NCBI GenBank assembly: GCA_963838885.1
Contig: CAWITB010000007.1
Location: forward strand, 1-64,000
Source: JAICMB01 sp963838885
GTDB taxonomy: Bacteria > Acidobacteriota > Terriglobia > Bryobacterales > Bryobacteraceae
Direction: 5' to 3'
DNA: 64,000 nt
In this document: positions 8,583 through 17,465 of the stretch, piece after piece
Numbering within the stretch: the stretch's first letter is position 1
How the letters are laid out: every line of letters starts with the position of its first letter
Translations under genes and position numbers: made by a program
Notes under the pieces: generated by a model
What the model was told of the DNA's origin: nothing
Seen by the model: only the letters and a program-made list of their open reading frames with translations
Databases searched by the model: none

Positions 8583-9594
8583 ATGGGAATTGGGATCAGG
8601 ACCGACGAGTTGCGCAAGGTGTATCACTCGCCTCCCCCGCTGGCGGCCGCGGGAGCGATTTTCAGCGGCCGCGGAAAAAGCGGAAAGAAACAAAAAACGG
8701 AGATCGTGGCATTGAACGGCGTTTCGCTCGAAGTGCCGGCGGGCGAGATTTTCGGGCTGCTGGGGCCCAATGGGGCGGGCAAATCGACGACCGTCGGCAT
8801 TGTGACGACCCGCGTCAAGCCCACCAGCGGCGAGGCCTGGATCGGTCCTTACAACGTTTGGCGCGAGCAGGTGGCGGCCAAGCGTCTGATCGGCGTGGTG
8901 CAGCAGCGGCCGAACCTCGATTTCTCGCTCACCGCGCGGGAAATTCTGATGTTTCATGCATCCTATTTCGGCGTCGATGCCGGCGAGCGGACGCGGCGGG
9001 CGAACAAGCTTCTGGAGCGGTTTCAACTCGCGGACCGGGCCGACGAAATGGTGCGGGGCTATTCCGGTGGAATGATGCAGAGGATCGCGATCGCGCGCGC
9101 CATGATGCACGACCCCGAGGTGTTATTTCTGGACGAGCCGAGCACCGGCCTGGACCCTCAGACGCGGCTGCTTCTGTGGGAGATCATTCGCGAGTATAAC
9201 GCGCGGCGGCAAAACCGTCCTGCTTACCACGCACAACATGGAAGAGGCCGATTCGTTATGCCGGCGCATCGCGATCGTGGACCACGGCAAGGTCATCGCG
9301 CTGGGAACGCCGGCGGAGCTGAAGAATTCCATTCCGGGCGGATATCTGGTGCGCGTGAAATTCAGCGCGGCGGCAAACGGGATCGGGGAGCTTCTGCGCG
9401 CCCTGCCGGGAGTGAATGAAGTGCAGGCGCGGGAGAACGGCGTAGACCTCTATGCGGACCGTGGTGGAGGGTTGATGGCGGGCATCGTGGGCGCGGCGGC
9501 CACCGCCGGCGTGGAAGTTTTGGACGTTCACATTTCCGAGCCCAGCCTTGAAAATCTGTTTCTGCATCACACCGGAAGGAGTCTGCGGCAATGA
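8583..9594 (+). CDS. ABC-2 type exporter, ATP-binding subunit (frameshifted)
   Basis: The ATPase of a drug/polysaccharide-type ABC exporter. Walker A is LLGPNGAGKSTT, the signature is YSGGMMQRIAIA and Walker B is VLFLDEPSTGLDP. Near 9207-9216 one extra base in a GCGCGGCGGC stretch breaks the frame. The remainder continues in the next frame: switch histidine in LLTTHNMEEADSLCRR, then IAIVDHGKVIALGTPAELK, to a stop at 9594. The C-terminal tail has the regulatory beta-alpha region seen in DrrA-like ATPases. The last codon overlaps the permease ATG (ATGA), so the two form an operon. The frameshift is either a sequencing error or a recent inactivation; no slippery heptamer suggests programmed shifting. 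Confidence 0.8.
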
Positions 9595-10361
9595 ACTGGA
9601 AAACGTTCACGGCCATGCTGCTGCGCGACGCCCACGTAGCGCGCCGGAATTTCGTTCCGCTGCTGCTGCAAACCATGCTGCAGCCACTGCTATTCGTATT
9701 TATCTTTGGGCAGGTGATGATCCGCGGTGGCTTCATGACCGAGAATTACCGGGCGCTGCTGCTACCGGGAATCATGGCCATCAGTATGCTCATGACGGGA
9801 GTTCAAGCCGTCTCCATGCCGCTGATCGCGGAATTCCAATTTACGCGCGAGATCGAAGACCGGCTGCTGGCGCCCATGGACATTCAGTGGCTCGCTATCG
9901 AGAAGGTGGTCGCCGGCATGATCCAGGCGCTTGTCTCGGGTTTAATTGTGGTGCTGGCGGGCTGGCTGGTGATGGGGACGAACGTGGCAATCACGTTCCA
10001 CGAGCCTCTCGAATTCGCTGTGGTGCTGTTTCTAGTGGCCCTGCTTTCCGCGGCCGGTGGGTTGACGCTGGGGTGCAGCGTGGGACAGACGCACGTCGGG
10101 CTCATGTTCAGTCTGGTGATTGCGCCGATGATCATGTTCGGCTGCGCGTATTATCCCTGGAGCGCGCTGCACAGCTTCCCGGTGGTGCAGGCGGCGGTGC
10201 TGATCAATCCGCTGGTTTACGCGAGCGAGGGGTTGCGCGGCGCGCTCGCTCCGCAGGCCCCGCATATGCCCGTTCCGGTTGTAATCGTCGTGCTGGCGTT
10301 TGTCGATGCGGGGTTCATCGCGTTCGGGCTGCAGCGCTTTTTCAAAAAAGCCGTGAGTTGA
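9591..10361 (+). CDS. ABC-2 type exporter, permease subunit
   Basis: A 256-residue inner-membrane protein with six predicted hydrophobic segments (for example LLLQTMLQPLLFVFIFGQVM and the LPGIMAISMLMTG segment). It carries the ABC-2 signature region around FTREIEDRLLAPMDIQW, which couples to the ATPase. It pairs with the ATP-binding subunit through a four-base overlap. Substrate unknown; family members export lipids, glycans or drugs, and homologues often protect against antibiotics. Confidence 0.85.
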   Translation: MNWKTFTAMLLRDAHVARRNFVPLLLQTMLQPLLFVFIFGQVMIRGGFMTENYRALLLPGIMAISMLMTGVQAVSMPLIAEFQFTREIEDRLLAPMDIQWLAIEKVVAGMIQALVSGLIVVLAGWLVMGTNVAITFHEPLEFAVVLFLVALLSAAGGLTLGCSVGQTHVGLMFSLVIAPMIMFGCAYYPWSALHSFPVVQAAVLINPLVYASEGLRGALAPQAPHMPVPVVIVVLAFVDAGFIAFGLQRFFKKAVS

Positions 10362-10365
10362 GCGA

Positions 10366-11272
10366 ATGCACACTCCATGGGGCCAACTTCCGGTTTCAGA
10401 CGCGCATGTCCATTTCTTCTCGCGGCGATTCTTTGAAACGTTGGCGGAACAGCGCAAAGTTGCGGTCGAAGAGCTAGAGCCTTTGCTGAATTGGCGCATC
10501 CCGGCGGCGAGATCCGGCCGTGCCGGCTCGCGAATGGGTGACCGAACTCGATCGCCGCGGGGTGGATCGAGCCGTCCTGATCGCGAGCGTTCCCGGCGAC
10601 GAGGAATCCGTCATGGCGGCTTGCGCGAGTTTCCCCGAACGGTTCTACGGCTACGCGATGGTGAACCCCACGGCCGGCGGCGCTCCCGCGGCGGTCGCGG
10701 CCGCTCTCGACACGGGGCGCCTGCGGGGATTGTGTTTCTTCCCGGCGATGCATTGCTATTCCATGCACGATCCGCGCGTGTCCGCGATCCTGGACATTGC
10801 GGCGGAGCGGCGTGCGATAGCATTCGTGCACTGCGGCGCGCTCAGCGTCGGCGTGCGGAAAAAGCTGGGTCTGCCATCTCCGTTCGACATGCGCTTTTCA
10901 AATCCGGTCGATACTCACGCCGTCGCCCTGCGCTATCCGCAGGTGCAGTTTGTTATTCCTCACTTTGGCGCGGGGTATTTTCGCGAGGCGCTGATGTTAT
11001 GCGATCTTTGTCCCAACGTCTGGCTGGAGACGTCGAGCTCGAATAGCTGGATGCGTTACGAGCACGGCCTCGACCTGCGCGGGGTGTTCCGCTCGGTTCT
11101 GGACGTGACGGGGCCGAGCCGGGTCCTCTTTGGGACCGACTCCTCGTTTTTTCCGCGAGGGTGGAACGCGGCCGTGTTCGAGGCGCAGACGACGGCGCTT
11201 TACGAGATCGGCGTGGACGAGGCTTCGGCGCGGCTGATTCTGCACGAGAATCTGGCGCGCCTCTTGTCCTGA
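10366..11272 (+). CDS. Amidohydrolase-2 family metal-dependent hydrolase (frameshifted)
   Basis: A TIM-barrel amidohydrolase of the ACMSD/decarboxylase type. The start at 10366, four bases after the permease stop, reads QLPVSDAHVHFFSRRFFETL, which supplies the first HxH metal pair. Between 10505 and 10520 the frame shifts by one base. The protein continues as EWVTELDRRGVDRAVLIASV, then AIAFVHCGALSVG (metal histidine), FVIPHFGAGYFRE and VLFGTDSSFFPRGW (catalytic aspartate). Such enzymes hydrolyse or decarboxylate small aromatic or lactone substrates; the specific reaction cannot be told. It may be the third gene of the ABC operon. The break may be a sequencing error because both halves are well kept. 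Confidence 0.75.
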
Positions 11273-11279
11273 CATCTCG

Positions 11280-11285
11280 TAGAAT
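11280..11285 (+). promoter_or_regulatory. -10 box seven bases before a start codon
   Basis: TAGAAT lies seven bases upstream of the ATG at 11293, so transcription would begin at or next to the start codon, giving a leaderless message. No convincing -35 is seen. Confidence 0.4.
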
Positions 11286-11292
11286 TGGGGTT

Positions 11293-11805
11293 ATGTATTC
11301 TCGATCCCTGTTTATTGCCGTAGTCTTCAGCTCCTTCGTTTTGGCGCAAACGAATCCGCTCACGCAGGCCGTAACGGCGCGCTACAACTCCGCGAAGCAG
11401 AACCTGGTGGAGGCGGCGGAGGCGATGCCGGATTCCGACTATGGATATCAGCTTACGAAGGAGCAGCGGCCCTTCAGCGGATGGATCGAGCACACGGCAA
11501 TGGGGAACTACAGCTTGTGCTCGGCCATCAACGGCCAGCCGCCGCCGGAGGTTAGCCATGCGGCGCATGGGTTGACGAACAAGGCGGACCTGGTGAAGGC
11601 GCTGCGGGACTCGTTCACGTATTGCGATTCGGTATTGAAGGGGATGGACGATAAGACGGCGTTGCTCGAGAAGGGCGGGAAATATCCGGTGACGGCGATG
11701 ATTAGTCTGGTGGCGTCCTTGAACGAGCACTACGGCAATGTGGTGGGATATTTGCGGACCAAAGGCGTCACGCCGCCGTCGACGGCGCGGGCGCAGAAGC
11801 GATAA
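11293..11805 (+). CDS. Secreted DinB-like protein
   Basis: A 170-residue protein with a signal peptide (MYSRSLFIAVVFSSFVLAQ) followed by a four-helix DinB/YfiT-like bundle: YNSAKQNLVEAAEAMPDSDY, GWIEHTAMGNYSLCSAI and SLNEHYGNVVGYLR. The two histidines in IEHT and NEHYG match the metal-binding positions of DinB-like enzymes. The family includes thiol-dependent transferases and damage-induced proteins; exported versions are frequent in Acidobacteriota and have no known role. The start follows a -10 box by seven bases. Confidence 0.75.
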   Translation: MYSRSLFIAVVFSSFVLAQTNPLTQAVTARYNSAKQNLVEAAEAMPDSDYGYQLTKEQRPFSGWIEHTAMGNYSLCSAINGQPPPEVSHAAHGLTNKADLVKALRDSFTYCDSVLKGMDDKTALLEKGGKYPVTAMISLVASLNEHYGNVVGYLRTKGVTPPSTARAQKR

Positions 11806-11954
11806 AGCGCCTGCCGGCGCAGTTTCCGGATCACGGTGGAATACCGGCCGGGTATACCTTCTTCGGCATCGATTCGTGTTCGCTACACAGACCAGCATTG
11901 CCTGCGCCGTTCCGCGAAAAATCGCTCGGCGAAGAGAGCGGCGGCCGATTGCTC

Positions 11955-11960
11955 TAAAAT
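11955..11960 (+). promoter_or_regulatory. -10 box six bases before a TTG start
   Basis: TAAAAT ends six bases upstream of the TTG at 11967, again consistent with a leaderless transcript. Confidence 0.35.
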
Positions 11961-11966
11961 GGTCTT

Positions 11967-14354
11967 TTGCACCGCATTAGTTCATCCGGCGGCGCAGCCA
12001 AGGCTAGCTGGCCGCAGATTTACCTGGGGGTCGTGTTCACGACCCTGGGCACGCTCGTTCTGGAGCTTTCGCTTACCCGCATCTTTTCGGTCGTTTTCTA
12101 TTATCATTTCGCCTTTTTAGCGATCTCCATCGCCCTTTTTGGACTCGGCGCCGGGGGCGTGTTTTCCTATGTAATCGCCGCACGCAAAGGAGAGCTGTTC
12201 GGCAAGCTCGGAACGCTCGCGGCGTTAAACGCCGTCGCGGTCGTGGGGTCGCTCGTGTTCCTGATCACGCGGCGCGGCGATTTCGGCGCGCTTACGCTGG
12301 CGCTGATCTACTTCGCGAGCGCGTTGCCGTTTTTTCTCTCTGGAACAATAGTTTCGCTGGTCGTCGCGGAGACGATCGAGCGCGTCGATCGCGTCTACTT
12401 CTTCGACCTCCTCGGCGCCGCCGCCGGTTGTCTCGCTCTCGTTCCTTTTCTCAACACCCTGGGCGGCCCCAACACGGTGCTTGCCGCCGCCGTGTTCTTC
12501 GCGGTGTCGTCCGCTATCTGGTTCAACTGCGCGCCGCACGCGCACGGCCGCGCCGCCGCCGTCGTCCTGGCGCTCGCTCTCGTCTCGCTGATCGCCTACA
12601 ACGGGCGATTCCGCCTCATCGACATAAAATACGCCAAGGGACAGGACATTCCCCGCGAGATCTTCTCCAAATGGAACAGCTTTTCGCGGATCGGCATCAC
12701 GCGCAATCTGGACATCATCATCGACGCCGACGCCGCCACGGGCATCGCGCAATTCGATTTCAACCGGCCGTTATCGGACCAGGATCGCCGCGATCTGCTG
12801 CATGAGGCTCCCGGCCTGCCCTATTTTGTGCGCCCCGGCGCGAAGGCGCTCATCATCGGTCCGGGAGGCGGCTGGGACGTCGCCCGCGCTCTCGCCTCCG
12901 GCAGCAAAGACGTGACCGGCGTCGAGATCAATCCCATCATCGCCAACACCATCATGCGGGAGCAGATGACCCGCTTCAGCCACGGACTCTATCTGCGGCC
13001 GGAGGTGCATATCCATGTCGAGGACGGCCGCAGTTTCGTGCGGCGCTCCACCGAAAAATACCAGGTGATTCAGGCGACGCTGGTCGATACCTGGGCCTCC
13101 ACGGCCGCAGGAGCGTTTGCGCTCTCCGAGAACAATCTGTACACCTCCGACGCTTTCCGCGACTACCTGAGCCATCTTACGGACGACGGCATGCTCGCGT
13201 TTACGCGCTGGGGATTTCAACCGCCGCGTGAATCGCTGCGGCTGCTCTCGCTCGCTTACGAAGCATTTCGGCAAATCGGCGAGCCGGACCTTGCGAGCCA
13301 CGTCGTCATCCTGCGGGAGAATCCCGAGCTCCTCGCCAAGTGGGGCTCGAAAGATACCGTGCTGATTTTCCGGAAGCCAGTTACGGCCGCGGATCTGGGC
13401 CGTCTGCGCCTCGGCCTTAAAAACAGCAAGGACGATTTGATCTACGCTCCCGATGCCCCAGCCAATAACGCTTTCGGAGATTTCCTGCGCAGTCCCGACC
13501 CACAGCGCTTCTGGAGCGACTATCCGTACGATGTGCGTTCCGTTTCCGACGACCGCCCGTTCTTCTTCTATACCGTCCAGCCGCGCGATCTATGGAGTTT
13601 TTGGAGGCAGCGCGAAGCCTCCGCCGATTACAAAATCAACCGCGCCCTGCCGCTGCTGTTCGGGCTGGTGGGCGTGAGCATTCTCGCAACGGCCATTATT
13701 TTGGCGCTGCCGCCCCTGCTGCTGAAGACGCGTTTACCGGTCGAGCGCGGATTGCGTACGTTCATCTGGTATTTCGTGTGTCTTGGGGCGGGATACATAA
13801 TGATTCAAGTCGCGCTGATTCAGAAATTCATTCTGCTGCTGGGGCATCCCACCTACGCGCTGACGGTCATCATTTTCTCGATGCTGATCTCGAGCGGGCT
13901 GGGCAGCTATTACAGCCGCCGGATCTTGTCGAATGGGTCGATGTCGCGGCTGATGTGGGTCCTGGCCGCCATCGCGGCATGCATAACCGTCCTTGCTTTC
14001 GCCGCCGCTCCCGTCGGCCGCTACGGCGTAGGGCTTCCGCTTGCGGTAAAGATTGTCGTCACCGTTCTCTTGATCGCCCCCGCCGGATTCCTGATGGGCA
14101 TGCCGTTTCCAACCGGTTTGACGCGGCTCGAATCGCGCTATCCCCACGCCGTGCGCTGGGCCTGGGCGCTGAACGCGGCATCGAGCGTGCTCGGGTCCGC
14201 AGGCGCGATCTTCCTCGCTATTTATCTTGGCCTCCGCATGGCACTGCTGATCGGCGGCGCGTTATATCTCGTGGCGCTGCTCCTCGCGCGCATCGAATCG
14301 CATCGTCCGGCGGCGGCGCCGAAGTTGCAACGCGCCGTTCAGCAAGTGTCGTGA
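11967..14354 (+). CDS. Membrane-bound spermidine-synthase-like protein
   Basis: A 795-residue protein joining two membrane regions with a soluble Rossmann methyltransferase-like domain. Six or more helices occupy residues 15-215. A class I SAM-type fold follows, with the nucleotide-binding loop ALIIGPGGGWDVARALASG, the acidic strand VTGVEINP and the segment HVEDGRSFVRR. About seven more helices fill residues 550-780 and include a GxPFPTGLTRLE motif. This is the architecture of polyamine aminopropyltransferase-like membrane proteins found in many environmental bacteria. The substrate and whether it makes polyamines are unknown. The TTG start is chosen because a -10 box ends six bases upstream and no ribosome site precedes it. 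Confidence 0.75.
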   Translation: MHRISSSGGAAKASWPQIYLGVVFTTLGTLVLELSLTRIFSVVFYYHFAFLAISIALFGLGAGGVFSYVIAARKGELFGKLGTLAALNAVAVVGSLVFLITRRGDFGALTLALIYFASALPFFLSGTIVSLVVAETIERVDRVYFFDLLGAAAGCLALVPFLNTLGGPNTVLAAAVFFAVSSAIWFNCAPHAHGRAAAVVLALALVSLIAYNGRFRLIDIKYAKGQDIPREIFSKWNSFSRIGITRNLDIIIDADAATGIAQFDFNRPLSDQDRRDLLHEAPGLPYFVRPGAKALIIGPGGGWDVARALASGSKDVTGVEINPIIANTIMREQMTRFSHGLYLRPEVHIHVEDGRSFVRRSTEKYQVIQATLVDTWASTAAGAFALSENNLYTSDAFRDYLSHLTDDGMLAFTRWGFQPPRESLRLLSLAYEAFRQIGEPDLASHVVILRENPELLAKWGSKDTVLIFRKPVTAADLGRLRLGLKNSKDDLIYAPDAPANNAFGDFLRSPDPQRFWSDYPYDVRSVSDDRPFFFYTVQPRDLWSFWRQREASADYKINRALPLLFGLVGVSILATAIILALPPLLLKTRLPVERGLRTFIWYFVCLGAGYIMIQVALIQKFILLLGHPTYALTVIIFSMLISSGLGSYYSRRILSNGSMSRLMWVLAAIAACITVLAFAAAPVGRYGVGLPLAVKIVVTVLLIAPAGFLMGMPFPTGLTRLESRYPHAVRWAWALNAASSVLGSAGAIFLAIYLGLRMALLIGGALYLVALLLARIESHRPAAAPKLQRAVQQVS

Positions 14355-14489
14355 ACCGGCGCCGTATGCTGTTCGTTTACGGCATCACGGACCGCGGGCC
14401 GCGATCCAGAAGGGCGACTACGAATCGCGGGAGACCTATCCTGGATGGCCTGCTCCACAACGGGCCGCATTGAGATGCGTGGCGACGCC

Positions 14490-14844
14490 ATGCGCAAGAA
14501 TCGCGGGAAGCAAAACGCCTGGCGCTCACATCGCGGGCAAGAGGATCCTCGATGCGGCCCGCAAACGCGCGACCGGAAAGCACGGCGGAGGCTTCGGCCG
14601 CATCGAACTGAGCGAGGTTCCCGGCTTGAGTGTCCGCAAGACCGCGATCTCCTGGTTTTGAACGACGCGCTCGATCAATTGAAAGACTCCGATCTACGCA
14701 AGGCGAAAATCGTCGAGCTTCGTTACTTTTGGCGGACTGAGCGTGGAGGAGACTGCGGCAGTGCTGAGTGTTTCGGAGGGAACCGTCACCCGGGACTGGC
14801 GGTTGGCGAGAGGGTGGCTCATCGCGGAAATCGGTAAAGACTGA
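14490..14844 (+). pseudogene. ECF sigma factor, C-terminal remnant
   Basis: Remains of an extracytoplasmic-function sigma-70 factor. Three frames must be joined: KRILDAARKRATGKHGGG (end of region 2), then LLVLNDALDQLKDSDLRKAK with IVELRYF, then GGLSVEETAAVLSVSEGTVT with RDWRLARGWLIAEI (region 4 helix-turn-helix), ending at 14844. The core-binding N-terminus is not found upstream. Two frame changes within 350 bases plus the missing front make it a decayed gene. Confidence 0.7.
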
Positions 14845-15229
14845 ACAGCCTGTTTTTTTCCGGCGAGCGGAATTTGCGGGACTCGGATGATCGGCGCCGG
14901 CGTGGCTCGATTACGCTGACGTCACGCAAGCGTAGTGCGCATGAAAATCTGTTACGTAGCGCGGGAAGAATCCGCTTGATTGACATTCGAACCCGTGAGG
15001 TTCTCATTCCAGGCTTCATGTCGCGATGTCTTCGGCGTGATTTGACGTTCGCGTTCGCGCGGCGTCGCCGCCCCCGGCAATCTGGGATACTTTGCGATCC
15101 CGCAAGCCCGATTCTCTACGGGCGCTACCAAGCTAGTTCGAGACCTCATGCGCGATCTAGAAAGGGTGAATCCCGGCGAACCTTGAGCGAACCGTTTTCT
15201 GCTTTGAATCCGAAGTTGTATAATCACAC
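14845..15229. other. Region without a supported gene
   Basis: About 385 bases with no recognisable gene. A perfect TATAAT at 15219-15224 lies five bases before the first possible ATG of the next gene. Confidence 0.5.
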
Positions 15230-15739
15230 ATGCAAGGAATACCCTGGAGCACCATTGCTCTCGGCTCGCTATTGCTCATCTCAGCCTGCTCACTAGGAGG
15301 ACAGGAAGTGCAATCTCCGCAACCTGAAAAATCGAAGCCGCCTGTCAAAATGGAGCAGCGCGGGCGCATCCTTGGAATCGGCGGTGTCTTCTTCAAATCC
15401 GCTAATCGCGATCAGATGCGCGAATGGTATTCGAAGCATCTTGGACTCGCTGACAAAGGCGCAGGCGCGATGCTTCCGTGGCGCGAACACGACGACCCGC
15501 AAAAGGAACACGTTACAGTTTGGACTGTTTTTTCCGCCTCCACTGACTATATCCCAGCCACGCAACCGTTCATGGTCAACTACATCGTGGACGATCTGGA
15601 TGCTTTGCTCGACCGCTTAAAACAAGAGGATGTAAAGATTGACGCCAAACGAATGGATGAATCCTACGGTCGCTTTGCGTGGATCTATGACCTGGATGGG
15701 AATAAGATTGAGCTCTGGCAGCCGGCCGCAAAGCCCTAA
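15230..15739 (+). CDS. VOC-superfamily (glyoxalase-like) protein
   Basis: A vicinal-oxygen-chelate fold protein: ILGIGGVFFKSANRDQMREW starts the first beta-alpha-beta unit, and MVNYIVDDLDALLDRLKQED with FAWIYDLDGNKIELWQP forms the second, giving the usual metal or substrate pocket. From ATG 15230 it would be a 169-residue lipoprotein (LGSLLLISAC lipobox), but the n-region has no positive charge. A GTG at 15308 has GGAGG seven bases upstream and would give a 143-residue cytoplasmic protein. A TATAAT at 15219-15224 favours transcription starting near 15231, which suits the GTG start with a leader or a leaderless ATG. Function unknown. Confidence 0.75.
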   Translation: MQGIPWSTIALGSLLLISACSLGGQEVQSPQPEKSKPPVKMEQRGRILGIGGVFFKSANRDQMREWYSKHLGLADKGAGAMLPWREHDDPQKEHVTVWTVFSASTDYIPATQPFMVNYIVDDLDALLDRLKQEDVKIDAKRMDESYGRFAWIYDLDGNKIELWQPAAKP

Positions 15740-15889
15740 GGGCCTTCCACTGCCCTTACTCAATCGGTTTTCTGTAGCTACGGTCCCGTAGTCTAAGCTC
15801 ACTGGGATTCTGCAGGTCCCCTTCACCTCGATATGCTGATCGTCGTAAGCGTCTCGTGAACCGCTCTTCCTGAGGTACCGGTCGGCGCC

Positions 15890-16020
15890 GCAAGCATCTC
15901 CGTTAAGCAGTTTTGCAAGGAGCAAGGACTGACGGAGAAATCCTTTTACGCTTGGCGAAGACGGTTCCAGGAAAAAAGAGGGCCGGTACGTTTCGCCCTG
16001 GTCGAGAGGAGCACCTTTAG
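15890..16020 (+). pseudogene. IS66-type OrfA fragment
   Basis: The segment reads ISVKQFCKEQGLTEKSFYAW followed by RRRFQEKRGPVRFALVE, the helix-turn-helix N-terminus of the small IS66 accessory protein. The flanks do not continue the element and no terminal repeats are seen, so it is a scrap of a former insertion. Confidence 0.6.
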
Positions 16021-16102
16021 TAAACACTACGCGACTTATGGGGCACGATCCCAAGGCGCGTTACTTGCCACCCTTCCCGTCGGGCCTGCTGCCTACCTCT
16101 CT

Positions 16103-16675
16103 CTAGCGCGCCCTAGCCGCGACGATCGCCGCTGCCATCGCGACCTTGTGATCCTTGCCCCAGGGCGGCCCGATGGACCTCCTCAGCTGGAGGAAGTGGG
16201 CATCGAGGTCCTCGATGCGCAGCGCCTCTCTCGCTGCATCAAACACCTTCTTCGCGTCGTACCAGTGGACGGTCCAACCGCGCGCCTCGGCCGCCGCGGC
16301 CAGCGCCTTGCGGTACATCACCCAGTCGGCGACATTCTGCGCCCGGTAGTCCTTGATCCGCTCGGCAATGGTTGGTGGCAGCGCGGGGCACTGGCGAAGC
16401 GCGACGCCGAGGATGCGGCCGGGCGCCGCCTTCGCGACGGCATCCAGGCCGAGCTTCGCGTGCCGTTCCGCCGACACCCGCACGCGCTCCACCAGCGCCA
16501 CTGCCTCATGAAGCGGAAGCGCCTGACCTTCGCTGTGGTGCGGAATCTTCGGCAGGTTCTGGTCCACCAGTTCGACGCGGCGGCGGTCGAGGAGCGTCCC
16601 GTCGCCCGCGGCCGTCACCAGCACCGCCCAACCGCCGTGATCCGATACCCCGATGATCCCGTCGTCTCTCGACAC
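16103..16675 (-). CDS. Conserved protein of unknown function
   Basis: A 190-residue protein. The GTG start at 16675 has GGAGGG six bases upstream. The N-terminus (IIGVSDHGGWAVLVTAAGDG) looks like the first strands of an RNase-H or actin-like fold. A middle helical part (HEAVALVERVRVSAERHAKL) and GWTVHWYDAKKVFDAAREAL follow. I believe similar stand-alone proteins occur in several phyla but know no assigned role. It is isolated between an IS66 scrap and a gene-free stretch. Confidence 0.55.
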   Translation of the reverse strand: MSRDDGIIGVSDHGGWAVLVTAAGDGTLLDRRRVELVDQNLPKIPHHSEGQALPLHEAVALVERVRVSAERHAKLGLDAVAKAAPGRILGVALRQCPALPPTIAERIKDYRAQNVADWVMYRKALAAAAEARGWTVHWYDAKKVFDAAREALRIEDLDAHFLQLRRSIGPPWGKDHKVAMAAAIVAARAR

Positions 16676-17465
16676 GATGTTCCCTCCAGCGCGAGCGCTT
16701 TGCGTACCCTTGCCGGCCCGGCATATCAGGGGAGGCCGCCTGACGTAACCGCTTTCAGGCTGGGAGCCGGCGGATCGGCGCGCTGTACGATAATCAACAA
16801 AGCCGTTCGTCCGTCACCCAATAGACCGGCGCTATCATCGATCCGATTTCATCGACCAAGCCGAGCCTTTAGAAAACTCTGGCCTAACATCGCCCCTCCC
16901 ACCCACACTCTCCCTCGTGGACGGCAGTTGTCTATTTGTCATCACGACCGCCGGAGTTCGCCATAGGTGCGAGAACCTAACCCCTCTTTCGTAGACGTCG
17001 CCAGAACTGTCCATCCACGAAACACCGTTGTCCTTCTTGGCAGAAGCCATGAAGGCTTGAAACTACGTGCAGCGTGACCGTCGATCTCGTTGCGCGCGAC
17101 ATGTTTCCTCCCGATGAGGCGGCGCGTCGTCCACGTTTAATCGCACCCCTCAGTTAGTCGTCGTCTTTTTTGCGCCCCTATTCTAGCCAATAGCATTGTT
17201 CTTCGCTTCTCCGGACAAGTTTCTCTTGATGAAGCCGAACCCTTCCTGCCCAATCGAAGCGCCAGCGTCACTACGCTCCGTTGGTCTTCGAGTTATCGCG
17301 GAATGCTGTCCGGCTTCGCCGGAATCCTCACAGAGAGTAATTCGCGCCGAGTTGGCGTTCCTATGCTGGGTGCGGATGAGGCGCCGGAACTATTGAAACA
17401 AACTTCCCTCGCGGCGGGGTTCTTCGGTAGGCCGGCCCGAGGGAGTCACGTGTGAGCAGGGGCCC
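16676..17465. other. Gene-free stretch
   Basis: About 790 bases where I find no family-like coding sequence. It holds a short perfect hairpin TCCGGCTTCGCCGGA near 17310 without a T tract, and a possible terminator for lysC near its right end. Confidence 0.5.
17405..17444 (-). terminator. Possible lysC terminator
   Basis: Read on the reverse strand, TCCCTCG and CGAGGGA form a seven-base stem with a long loop, followed by AGTTTGTTT. It lies about 20 bases past the lysC stop. The loop is long, so support is moderate. Confidence 0.4.

Noticed and set aside
9200..9220. Programmed frameshift in the ABC ATPase
   Set aside because: No slippery heptamer, downstream pseudoknot or conserved stop arrangement; an ordinary indel is simpler.
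16676..17465. Possible small RNA or tRNA in the gene-free stretch before lysC
   Set aside because: One short hairpin but no cloverleaf, T-loop motif or promoter-terminator pair could be supported.
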